Source of the DNA: an uncultured Bacteroidales bacterium
GTDB taxonomy: Bacteria > Bacteroidota > Bacteroidia > Bacteroidales > FEN-979
Direction: 5' to 3'
Length of the DNA stretch: 64,000 nt
Assembly: GCA_903945175.1 (NCBI GenBank)
Contig: CAJAUM010000015.1
Location: 1 to 64,000 of the forward strand
Below are positions 1-9,138 of this stretch, in pieces (within the stretch, counting starts at the first letter, position 1; each line of letters starts with the position of its first letter). The notes beneath the pieces are model-generated. The model searched no databases, was not told the origin of the DNA, and saw only the letters and a list, made by a program, of their open reading frames with translations. The translations under genes were made by a program, and so were the position numbers.

Positions 1-2
1 CC

Positions 3-128
3 GGGCCTTTAGAAGGGTTCAACAACAAGATAAAGGTCCTTAAACGTAAAGCGTATGGGTATAGAGACATGGAATATTTTGGTTTGAAAATTTATGCCCT
101 TCATGAAAACAGGTACGGATTATTGTGA
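3..128 (+). pseudogene. 3' end of an ISL3-family transposase (truncated by window edge)
   Basis: Frame 3 reads GPLEGFNNKIKVLKRKAYGYRDMEYFGLKIYALHENRYGLL*, the typical C-terminus of ISL3-type transposases. Missed by the ORF track because no start codon lies in the window. Confidence 0.75.
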
Positions 129-131
129 TGA

Positions 132-842
132 ACCAAATTTAATGACGTTCCGATAACTGGCAAAGGGTATCAGGAAAATTTTCTGGCAAATGAAACCTAT
201 GAAGTCACAAATAATATTTTATTGGCTTCTCAAAACAAACGGTTTATAGCTAATATTGTTTCTGATGAAAATGCATATCTACCTTTAATAGCATCAATAA
301 TTTCTTCTGACAGGAATCCTGTAAATATTTTAGATTTTGGGGGAGGAATGGGGATTAGTTTTATTCACCTGTTATCATGTGCACCGAATGCAGATGCAAT
401 TCATTATTATATTGTGGAAAACAGCGCCGTTGTGGCTCTCGGGCGTCAGCTTTTTCCCAATTCTAAAATTCATTTTTTAACCGAACTTCCTTCACAACAA
501 ATAAAATTTAATCTGGTCTACCTTTCGAGTTCTTTACAATATATTGAAAATTATTCTGCACTTATTGATAAGTTATGTCAATACCAGCCAGAATATATAC
601 TTTTTGTAAAATTATCTGCAGGAGAAATTCCTACTTATGCAACATGCCAGAGAAATTTGGGAGGTACAAAGATTGCATACTGGTTTTTAAATGTTTTTGA
701 AATTGAAGCAATTTTGAATAAAAATGGGTATTCCTTGATTTTTAAAAATGCACTGGGGCGGGAGTATAATCAAGATAATTTTCCTGAAAATTACAGACTT
801 CACAAGGCGATTAATTTATTGTTCAGAAAAAATGCTGAATGA
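132..842 (+). CDS. TIGR04325-like SAM methyltransferase, probably 5'-truncated
   Basis: ORF 222-842 has the ILDFGGGMGISF motif. The same frame stays open upstream to 132 (TKFNDVPITGKGYQENFLANETYEVTNNILL), right after the transposase stop, with no obvious ATG. Confidence 0.6.
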   Translation, partial: TKFNDVPITGKGYQENFLANETYEVTNNILLASQNKRFIANIVSDENAYLPLIASIISSDRNPVNILDFGGGMGISFIHLLSCAPNADAIHYYIVENSAVVALGRQLFPNSKIHFLTELPSQQIKFNLVYLSSSLQYIENYSALIDKLCQYQPEYILFVKLSAGEIPTYATCQRNLGGTKIAYWFLNVFEIEAILNKNGYSLIFKNALGREYNQDNFPENYRLHKAINLLFRKNAE

Positions 843-1509
843 ATTTTTAAACAATCACTTACCGCCTTTTATAATCCTTTGGGGCGGAACCGGGCAGGCA
901 AAGGTCGTTCGACCAATCATCGAATATTACGGTTCAAAGGTGGTGGCCGTGTTTGACGATACGCCGAACCTGATTCCTCCATTTCCTGATATTCCCCTTT
1001 ATTTCAGCTGGAAAGGATTCCAGGAGTGGATTGGCAATCAGGAAAACATTGAAAATATTGGATTTTGTGTCACAATTGGCAATCCCCATGGCAGGGTCAG
1101 GTTAAAATTACATGAAAAGTTGTCGAATGCAGGATTAAAACCAACAACCATCATTCATCACACCGCCTGGATAGCTGAAAATGTTGTTATAGATGAAGGA
1201 GCACAAATAATGGCCGGAGCCATTATTCAGCCGGAAGTAAAAATCGGCAGGCAGTGCATCATCAATACAAAAGTGAGTGTTGACCATGAATGCACGTTGG
1301 AAGACGGAGTTGAAATTGCCCCTGGTTCAATATTATGCGGAAATATCCATGCGGAAATCAATACGTGGATTTGTGCCGGAGCAACCGTATTGCCCCGGAT
1401 ACGGATTGGCCATGATTCCATTGTTGGCGCCGGGTCCCTTGTTACCAAGGATGTGCCGGTGAATACCTTGGTTTATGGTGTTCCCGCAAAAATTATCAGG
1501 AAAATATGA
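832..1509 (+). CDS. NeuD/PglD-like sugar O-acetyltransferase (left-handed beta-helix)
   Basis: FIILWGGTGQAKVV N-terminus plus hexapeptide repeats and PVNTLVYGVPAKIIRKI C-terminus. ATG at 832 preferred over 748. Confidence 0.8.
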   Translation: MLNEFLNNHLPPFIILWGGTGQAKVVRPIIEYYGSKVVAVFDDTPNLIPPFPDIPLYFSWKGFQEWIGNQENIENIGFCVTIGNPHGRVRLKLHEKLSNAGLKPTTIIHHTAWIAENVVIDEGAQIMAGAIIQPEVKIGRQCIINTKVSVDHECTLEDGVEIAPGSILCGNIHAEINTWICAGATVLPRIRIGHDSIVGAGSLVTKDVPVNTLVYGVPAKIIRKI

Positions 1510-1546
1510 TTTACCTATTAAGTTTTATCTAAAATATTAAAGTGAT

Positions 1547-2656
1547 ATGGAACCTATTTTAATGGCCGGACCCTGGATTACCGAGGCAGAACGCAATACA
1601 GTTTCTGACATGATGCTGAATGGCTGGAATAATTATGAATATGTAGAAAGATTTGAAAAGGAATTTGCGCTGTGGCACAACAGAAAATATGCGCTGATGA
1701 CCCCATGCTGTACACACGCGATTCATCTCATACTCCTAAGCCTAGGAATAAAAGAGGGCGATGAAGTGATCGTGCCTGAGTGTACATGGACAGCTACCGC
1801 AGCACCTGTGACCTACCAGAAGGCGATCCCTGTGTTTGCAGACATCAACCATGAGGACTGGTGCCTGAATCTTGACTCGGTGGAAAAAAAGATCACAGCC
1901 AAAACCAGGGCGATCATCGCGGTTGATTTATTTGGAAACATGCCGGACATGGATGGGTTAACAAAGTTGGCTGAAAAACACAATCTTTACCTGATTGAGG
2001 ATGCAGCTGAAGCTTTGGGTTCGAAATATAAGGGAATCAGAGCCGGGAAATTTGGTATTGCCGGTGTTCATTCGTTTCACAGGACAAAAACACTGACCAC
2101 CGGCGAAGGGGGCATGTTGTTGATTGATGATGATAAAGTATTTGAGCGGGCCAAATTTTTGCGTGACCATGGGCGTTCAAACACGATTCCCTATTATACG
2201 CTTGAAGCTACGCCAAAATATATGCCGACCAACTTACTCGCGTCATTGGGCTATGCACAGTTTTTGCGTATCGAAGAATTAATTGCCCGGAAAAGAGCAC
2301 TTTTTCATGCATATAAGGAACAACTCGCCGATATTGACGATTTAACCTTTAATATGGAAACGGATGAGGTGTTTAACGGAGTTTGGGCCACCTCCCTGAT
2401 TTTTGGGAAATCGCACAATATGACCAAACCTGAGGCCATAAAAAAACTGGCAGAATTAAATATCCCTTCACGGCCCTTCTTTTATCCATTGTCATACCTG
2501 CCGGCCTATAAACATTACAACAGCGGATCAGCTGAAACAAACGGGAACGCATATGATATTTCCAACCGAGGGATCACCCTTGCCTGTTCCTATGGATTAA
2601 CAGACGAGCAGATCACCTTTATCTGTAAAGGGATCAGAAACATACTGAACAAATAA
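1547..2656 (+). CDS. DegT/DnrJ/EryC1/StrS aminotransferase
   Basis: PLP fold-type I sugar aminotransferase motifs (EDAAEALGSKYKG, HSFHRTKTLTTGEGGML). Confidence 0.9.
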   Translation: MEPILMAGPWITEAERNTVSDMMLNGWNNYEYVERFEKEFALWHNRKYALMTPCCTHAIHLILLSLGIKEGDEVIVPECTWTATAAPVTYQKAIPVFADINHEDWCLNLDSVEKKITAKTRAIIAVDLFGNMPDMDGLTKLAEKHNLYLIEDAAEALGSKYKGIRAGKFGIAGVHSFHRTKTLTTGEGGMLLIDDDKVFERAKFLRDHGRSNTIPYYTLEATPKYMPTNLLASLGYAQFLRIEELIARKRALFHAYKEQLADIDDLTFNMETDEVFNGVWATSLIFGKSHNMTKPEAIKKLAELNIPSRPFFYPLSYLPAYKHYNSGSAETNGNAYDISNRGITLACSYGLTDEQITFICKGIRNILNK

Positions 2657-2675
2657 TATCCTCCAATCAGCAAAT

Positions 2676-3677
2676 ATGAATAAATCGCTCAGCTTCCCGG
2701 GTTTAAAAGGTAAAAATATTTTAATAACCGGAGGATTAGGATTCATTGGCAGCAATTTGGCCATAAAATGTCTTGAATCAGAGGCAAATGTTACAATTAT
2801 TGACTCGCTTGCTCCAAATTCAGGCGGAAATTTATTCAATATTGTCTCAATTAAAGACAGGATAAACCTGGTTTTTGCCGATATTCTTGACTTCAAGGAG
2901 GTGAGTAACATCATTTATCAGAAGGATATAATTTTTAACTGTGCTGCATCTACTTCTCATCCTTTGTCGATGAGAGAGCCGCTGATCGATTCCGATGTAA
3001 ACAGCAAGGGACAGTTAACCTTACTTGAAGCGGCAAAAAGATTTAATCCAGCCATTAAATACGTCCATGTCGGTACCAGCACTCAACTGGGTAGTCTGCG
3101 TTATAGTCCCGCCAATGAGGAACATCCTGAATTTCCGACGGATATTTATTCGGCCAATAAAAGCGTTTCTGAAAAGTTTGCCATTATATACAGCAAAGCG
3201 TTTGATATGGATATCACGGTGCTGAGGCTTTCAAATGTATATGGACCAAGAGCGTGCATAAAAAGTGCGGATTTCACATTCAACAATTATTTTATCGGAT
3301 TGGCACTGCAGGATAAACAGATTACCATTTATGGGAAGGGTGATCAACTGCGAAATTTCATCTATATAGATGATGCGGTATCGGCCTTGATCATGGCAGC
3401 TTTGAACGATAAAACAAAAGGAGAGGTGTTTTTCGCAGTAGGAGATGAACATGTTTCAGTAGCAGGAATAGCACTGAAAATTATAAATGTTTTTCAGAGG
3501 GGTTCGCTAAAGTTTATTGATTGGCCGAAAGAGAGGAAGGCAACCGAAATAGGTGATGCAATACTCAGCAACGAAAAAATTAAAAAAACAATTTCGTGGG
3601 CTCCAGAATACAACCTGGATGAAGGATTGGAAAAAACAAAAGATTTTTATAATAAACACTCAGGCTACTACCTGTAA
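2676..3677 (+). CDS. NAD-dependent epimerase/dehydratase (extended SDR)
   Basis: ITGGLGFIGSNL Rossmann motif; YSANK catalytic motif. Confidence 0.9.
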   Translation: MNKSLSFPGLKGKNILITGGLGFIGSNLAIKCLESEANVTIIDSLAPNSGGNLFNIVSIKDRINLVFADILDFKEVSNIIYQKDIIFNCAASTSHPLSMREPLIDSDVNSKGQLTLLEAAKRFNPAIKYVHVGTSTQLGSLRYSPANEEHPEFPTDIYSANKSVSEKFAIIYSKAFDMDITVLRLSNVYGPRACIKSADFTFNNYFIGLALQDKQITIYGKGDQLRNFIYIDDAVSALIMAALNDKTKGEVFFAVGDEHVSVAGIALKIINVFQRGSLKFIDWPKERKATEIGDAILSNEKIKKTISWAPEYNLDEGLEKTKDFYNKHSGYYL

Positions 3678-3691
3678 AAAGGGCTGATCAT

Positions 3692-4771
3692 ATGCTGAAG
3701 GTTTTAATTATTTTGGAAGCGGGAAGAGCGCCCAGTGGAATTACGAGAGGATTGATTTACGAAAAGTTATTCCGTGAAAATGGATATAAATGTAAATATG
3801 TCAGCAGGAACTCACTATACCTGCTCCAGCTGTCTGTAAAACCACCCTGGGTCTTAAAGTTTTTAAATCCTGCATGGATAGGATCCGTTGCAGTAAGATT
3901 GAATCGTATCTATGTAAAAATAATTCACCAGTATATCATTTTCCTTTCGGATAAATTTGATTTGGTTTATACCTCAAAAGTCTGGGATTATAATCTGTTG
4001 CACACTTTAAAAGTAACAAAGAACAAACGAATTGTATTTGATTTTGGTGATTCCGTCTGGCTTTACAGGTCAAACTATAAGTTTAATGAGATATTATCGA
4101 TGGTTGATGTCATTACAACCGATAACAAATATATGGTTGAATATATTAAGAAATATAACAGTAACTGCTTTGTAATTCCTGATTATCCCCAGCTTGAAAT
4201 TTTCGATAAACTAAGAAAGAATAAAAAAACCGGTAAGGAGAAAATTATAATTGGCTGGATCGGGAGTCCGACAACATTGTTTAACAACAGTATCATTTGG
4301 AAGGTGCTGCATGATCTGTTTATTAAATTCGACAACATACATCTCCGGCTGGTCGGTGTTGGAAGAACGGACAATATTTTCCCTGATTATTATTATATCG
4401 ATTATTCAACCAGGGGTACCTACAATCAAAAGGAAATGGCCGAAGAAATTCTGAACATGGATATCGGGTTATTTCCGTTACAGGATATTGAAGCATCAAA
4501 AGTACGTGGTGTTTTAAAAGCGTCGGTCTACATGTGCGGCGGTGTTCCCGTCATTTCTTCAGCCATAGGTGAATCGAACGATTTCATCCAGGACGGGTAC
4601 AATGGTTTTTTAGCTGAAAATGAAGAGGAATGGATGCAAAAACTGGAACGATTGATTGTTGATAAACAACTGAGGGAAACCATAGGTAAGAATGGGCTGG
4701 ATACAGTTCGTTCAACATTTTCACTTGAAAGTAATTTTAAAAAATTGATATCCGCTTTTAATAAAATTTAA
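3692..4771 (+). CDS. Glycosyltransferase (GT4/GT1-like)
   Basis: IGWIGSPTT and C-terminal GGVPVISSAIGESNDFIQDGYNGFLAENEEEW motifs. Confidence 0.85.
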   Translation: MLKVLIILEAGRAPSGITRGLIYEKLFRENGYKCKYVSRNSLYLLQLSVKPPWVLKFLNPAWIGSVAVRLNRIYVKIIHQYIIFLSDKFDLVYTSKVWDYNLLHTLKVTKNKRIVFDFGDSVWLYRSNYKFNEILSMVDVITTDNKYMVEYIKKYNSNCFVIPDYPQLEIFDKLRKNKKTGKEKIIIGWIGSPTTLFNNSIIWKVLHDLFIKFDNIHLRLVGVGRTDNIFPDYYYIDYSTRGTYNQKEMAEEILNMDIGLFPLQDIEASKVRGVLKASVYMCGGVPVISSAIGESNDFIQDGYNGFLAENEEEWMQKLERLIVDKQLRETIGKNGLDTVRSTFSLESNFKKLISAFNKI

Positions 4772-4782
4772 CTCCAAATGCC

Positions 4783-5748
4783 ATGAAGGAATCTATTAAT
4801 TTACTGATCACCGGTCCGCTTGGTCATATCGGATCGAGGTTCATCCACGCGATGAATAGCAACAACCGGATAAATAAAATTGTACTGATTGACAATTTTT
4901 CAACCTTGCGTTATCCCTCCCTTTTTAATTTACCTGCGAATACTCATTTTAAATTCATCGAAGGGGATATTCTTACATTTGACTTTGAGGAAATTTTAAA
5001 GGATATAGATGTGGTACTTCACCTGGCAGCGATGACGGATGCTGCGAACAGTTTTGAGCATGAGGAACTGGTAATGAAGGTGAATTTTGAAGGAACCCGG
5101 AGGGTCGCTCAGGCCTGTGCAAAAGCCAATGTAAAAATGATCTTTCTTTCAACCACGAGTGTTTATGGAACACAGGAGGAAATTGTCAATGAAGATTGTT
5201 CATTGGACCAGTTAAATCCCCAGAGTCCCTATGCTAAAACTAAATTAATGGCAGAAAATTTTCTGGTTGATTTAGCTACCCGGGAAACAGGGTTTAAATT
5301 TACCATCTGCAGGTTTGGAACCATCTTTGGCACCTCTGTGGGCATGAGGTTTCACACGGCAATAAACAAATTTATCTGGCAGGCTGTTATGGATCAGCCA
5401 ATAACGGTATGGAAAACCGCCTTACATCAAAAGCGTCCCTACCTGTCACTCAGCGATGCTGTGAGGGCACTGTTTTTTATTATTGAGCAAAACACATTTT
5501 TTAATCAGATTTACAATGTTGTTTCGTTAAATATTTCGGTAAATGATATAATAAATGAAATTAAAAAATATGTTCCCGATACAAAAATAGAATTTGTTGA
5601 ATCCAAAATCATGAATCAGCTTTCCTATCATGTCGAGAACAAAAAATTCATTGATCTTGGATTTACATTTACCGGAGCTCTGAGTGAGATTGAAGAAACT
5701 GTTAAATTATTGAAAGAAGCAAACAGCAGCAAAAATATTCAGGTGTAA
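4783..5748 (+). CDS. NAD-dependent epimerase/dehydratase (extended SDR)
   Basis: ITGPLGHIGSRF and YAKTK motifs. Confidence 0.88.
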   Translation: MKESINLLITGPLGHIGSRFIHAMNSNNRINKIVLIDNFSTLRYPSLFNLPANTHFKFIEGDILTFDFEEILKDIDVVLHLAAMTDAANSFEHEELVMKVNFEGTRRVAQACAKANVKMIFLSTTSVYGTQEEIVNEDCSLDQLNPQSPYAKTKLMAENFLVDLATRETGFKFTICRFGTIFGTSVGMRFHTAINKFIWQAVMDQPITVWKTALHQKRPYLSLSDAVRALFFIIEQNTFFNQIYNVVSLNISVNDIINEIKKYVPDTKIEFVESKIMNQLSYHVENKKFIDLGFTFTGALSEIEETVKLLKEANSSKNIQV

Positions 5749-7257
5749 ATGCTCAGATCAACGCTTGTAGTAACATTCTTTGCTTTTTTAAGTCAGATCG
5801 TTGCATTTGTTATTCAAATTTTCATTGCTGCAAGTTTTGGGGCCGGGCAGCAAATGGATGCCTATCTGGCTGGTGCAACAATGCCCCAATATCTTACAGC
5901 CATAATTACATCGAGTCTTGCGGCAGTATTTATTCCTATTTTTATTACCTACAATTCGAAAAGCATTGAAGATGGCCGGGAAGTTGTGAATGGCATTGTA
6001 AGCATCAATTTGTTTTTTTGCTTTGCTTTAACTGTTCTGGGAATGATCTTTTCATATTCCATTATTGAAATGACCGTTCCAGGCTTAACACCTGAAGGAA
6101 AATCAATAGCCTACCGGATCTCACTGATTCTCTGGCCGACAGTGTTTTTCACAAGTTTCCAATTTTTACTGATTTCATGGCACCAGGCAAATAAATTCTT
6201 TATCTGGTCGTCCATAGTCCCGGTAATCGGGGCAATCTTTCAATTGATCCTGATTGTTATTTTTAAAAATCATTTTGATTATTTTGTTTTGGCTTCTATC
6301 ACAATGCTCAGTGTTATTGTTCAAACAATTTTACTTTGCAGGATATTAATCCTTGGTAAATTTAAAATTCAATTTAGTTATAAGCATCCGGGAGTTGTTG
6401 AATTTCTCCACCTGATTTTTCCTCTGCTGGTTTCCAATATATTCATTCGGATAACGCCGATCATCGAGAGGTTTTTTGCTTCCGACCTGATGACAGGAAG
6501 TATTTCACATTTAAATTATGCTTTTAAAATTACAATGTTTATATCTACATTGCTGACCATTGGCCTTTCGACTGTTATTTTTCCTTATCTCTCCGAAGCG
6601 CTTTCCAATAATAATGTCCGACTCTTTAAGCAAACTGTTTCAACAGGATTGAACAGCATGTGGTTGTTGCTTGCGCCTATTATTACGCTGGGAATAGTTT
6701 TAAGTCTTCCAATTATTAGTTTTGCATTTGAAAGGGGAGCATTTACCCACCATGATTCGATCGAAGTTTCTAAATTGCTGCAAATTTATATTTTGTCGTT
6801 AATTGCCAGTTCGTTGGGCGCCATTACAGGCAAGTCTCTGTATGCCCTTAAGCTTACTAAATTACTTTCTGTTATCGGGATTGTTGAAGCAGTTGCCTAC
6901 ATTTTTTACACAAGATTTCTATCAGACGCTCTAGGTGTTTATGGAATCGCGCTTGGATATCTGATTTACTTTACCTTGTCGTTCAGCTGGCATGTCATTG
7001 TAATAATCCGCAAGACTAGGGGATCACAGGCAAATATTTTAACATTCTCCTCATTAAAGATAATAATCTGTGCATTAGTCTCTGGGTTAACAATGTGGTT
7101 TTTAATTCAATTATTCAGCAACAACCTGATGAAAATTATGATTGGAGGAACCGTTGGTCTCTTGTTCTATTTCGTGCTCCTGATAACTTTTAAAACCAGT
7201 GAAATTCTCTTTTTGAAAGAGAAAGCGAGAGTGTATCTGAAAAATATCAGTTATTGA
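5749..7257 (+). CDS. MurJ/MviN-like lipid flippase of the polysaccharide locus
   Basis: Multi-TM protein; MurJ-like N-terminus and FERGAFTHHDS motif. ATG directly abuts the preceding stop. Confidence 0.8.
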   Translation: MLRSTLVVTFFAFLSQIVAFVIQIFIAASFGAGQQMDAYLAGATMPQYLTAIITSSLAAVFIPIFITYNSKSIEDGREVVNGIVSINLFFCFALTVLGMIFSYSIIEMTVPGLTPEGKSIAYRISLILWPTVFFTSFQFLLISWHQANKFFIWSSIVPVIGAIFQLILIVIFKNHFDYFVLASITMLSVIVQTILLCRILILGKFKIQFSYKHPGVVEFLHLIFPLLVSNIFIRITPIIERFFASDLMTGSISHLNYAFKITMFISTLLTIGLSTVIFPYLSEALSNNNVRLFKQTVSTGLNSMWLLLAPIITLGIVLSLPIISFAFERGAFTHHDSIEVSKLLQIYILSLIASSLGAITGKSLYALKLTKLLSVIGIVEAVAYIFYTRFLSDALGVYGIALGYLIYFTLSFSWHVIVIIRKTRGSQANILTFSSLKIIICALVSGLTMWFLIQLFSNNLMKIMIGGTVGLLFYFVLLITFKTSEILFLKEKARVYLKNISY

Positions 7258-7335
7258 TAAATAGGTTCACTCTTTTTTTTCACAAATTTATTTTCCCGCA
7301 TCAAGGTTTATCTTCATACAAACGAATATACGTTC

Positions 7336-7887
7336 ATGATAATCCGCATTATAAAATTGTTGATTTATTCCATTCTGTCTGGATCGAATTTTCTTATTCA
7401 CGATACCGATCACATTGCCTGCAATTATAATATAAGGAAAGCCCGCAAAATGGGTGTAAAGACAGGAAATAATTGCCGGTTTTATTCTACAAATTTTTCG
7501 ACCGAACCCTATTTAATTGAGATCGGAGATCATGTAACAATAACCAACGGGGTTCAGTTCATCACCCACGACGGGGGCGTCTGGGTCTTCAGGGAGAAGT
7601 ACAGTGATATCGATCTTTTTGGCGCCATTAAAATCGGGAATAACGTCTTTATAGGTTTAAATTCAATTATTCTTCCCAATACGACAATTTCAGATAATTG
7701 TATTGTTGCGGCAGGATCGGTTGTCAAAGGATACTTTGATAAGAATAGTATAATCGCAGGCATCCCTGCAAAAAAGATATCAACGATAGCAGAATATTTC
7801 GAAAAGAATAAAGACCGATTTACCTACATTCGGTCATTCCCCAATAAAAAAGAGCTGATAGTCTCTCTCTTTAATAAAGAAAGATGA
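7336..7887 (+). CDS. CatB/LbH-type O-acetyltransferase
   Basis: Hexapeptide repeats; IKIGNNVFIGLNSIILPN and SIIAGIPAKKI. Confidence 0.82.
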   Translation: MIIRIIKLLIYSILSGSNFLIHDTDHIACNYNIRKARKMGVKTGNNCRFYSTNFSTEPYLIEIGDHVTITNGVQFITHDGGVWVFREKYSDIDLFGAIKIGNNVFIGLNSIILPNTTISDNCIVAAGSVVKGYFDKNSIIAGIPAKKISTIAEYFEKNKDRFTYIRSFPNKKELIVSLFNKER

Positions 7888-7927
7888 ACACTAATAATAG
7901 GATATCGGTTTTAATTGTAACCACATA

Positions 7928-9067
7928 TTGAAGAAAGTATTATTTATACTGGCAAGTGCAGAACTGGGAGGAGCAGAAAAACAGGCGATTATTCTGGCTT
8001 CGGAAATAATAAAGCAGAATATATTTCTGGTTGAATTTGTTCTGTTTGACGACTTCAGGGGCGCTGCATCTGACCGGTTATCGGAGAAAAACATAAAAAC
8101 TTATTTTTGTAAACCGATTTCATCAAAATATTTACTGATCACATGGTTTCGTATTTTTAAGTATTGGCAGCTTTTATTAAAGATATCCCCCGATTATTTA
8201 TTACCATATACATATTATCCGAATATCTATTCTTGTTTTTTATCAAAATATATCCGAGAAAATAAATGTATCTGGAATCAGCGGGATGAGGGAATAGGGT
8301 TCAATCAATCCTTTATTACGCGGAAAGCATTAAGCAGGGCAGATTATTTTATTGCAAATTCAAAGAATGCCCGGGAGTTTTTACTTCACCTTAATATCCC
8401 TTCCGAAAAAATAGCAATAATCCAAAACGGATTTATCAATACAACGGTTAAAACTCCACGCAGCCAGATCAGACGTTCACTTAACATTGAGGAAGAAACC
8501 CTGATTTGTTGCATGATCAGCAATATAACACCCTACAAGGATCATGATACGCTTCTTAAAGCATGGAAAATTGTTTGCGACACCCTAAATGATAGATCTT
8601 TAGTATTGCTTTTAGTAGGCAGATTAGGTTCAACTTATGAATCGTTGGTTTCATTGGCTGCTAAATTGTCTATTACATCTCAAATTCTATTTATGGGTCC
8701 AACAGATGATATAAATCAGATTTTAAATGCTGTTGATCTCTCTGTTTTAAGTTCAAGATCGGAAGGGTTGCCCAATGTGTTAATTGAAACGATGTTTGCA
8801 AAAGTTCCATTTACCGGCACAAATATTCCGGGCATAGTAAATGTTTTGGGGAACGACTACAGTCAGTACCTTTCAGAACCCGGGAATTGCCAGGATATGG
8901 CGGAAAAGATCATCTGGTTTATCCGAAATCCCATTGAGACGAATGAATTGGCTCAACGAAACTTCAATATTTTAGCTGACAAATATTCATCCGAAAGGCT
9001 TTTAAAAGACACTGTAATGCTTTTGGAAACCAATGAACCAGGGTTTAAGGAAGAACCAAAAAAATAG
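7928..9067 (+). CDS. Glycosyltransferase family 4
   Basis: AELGGAEKQ N-terminus, SSRSEGLPNVLIETM motif; TTG start. Confidence 0.88.
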   Translation: MKKVLFILASAELGGAEKQAIILASEIIKQNIFLVEFVLFDDFRGAASDRLSEKNIKTYFCKPISSKYLLITWFRIFKYWQLLLKISPDYLLPYTYYPNIYSCFLSKYIRENKCIWNQRDEGIGFNQSFITRKALSRADYFIANSKNAREFLLHLNIPSEKIAIIQNGFINTTVKTPRSQIRRSLNIEEETLICCMISNITPYKDHDTLLKAWKIVCDTLNDRSLVLLLVGRLGSTYESLVSLAAKLSITSQILFMGPTDDINQILNAVDLSVLSSRSEGLPNVLIETMFAKVPFTGTNIPGIVNVLGNDYSQYLSEPGNCQDMAEKIIWFIRNPIETNELAQRNFNILADKYSSERLLKDTVMLLETNEPGFKEEPKK

Positions 9068-9138
9068 CATTATGAAAATTCCAATCCCAGTGAATTAAGG
9101 TAAACCAGTGATTTGATAGAATCGTTCAAAGAAGAGAA

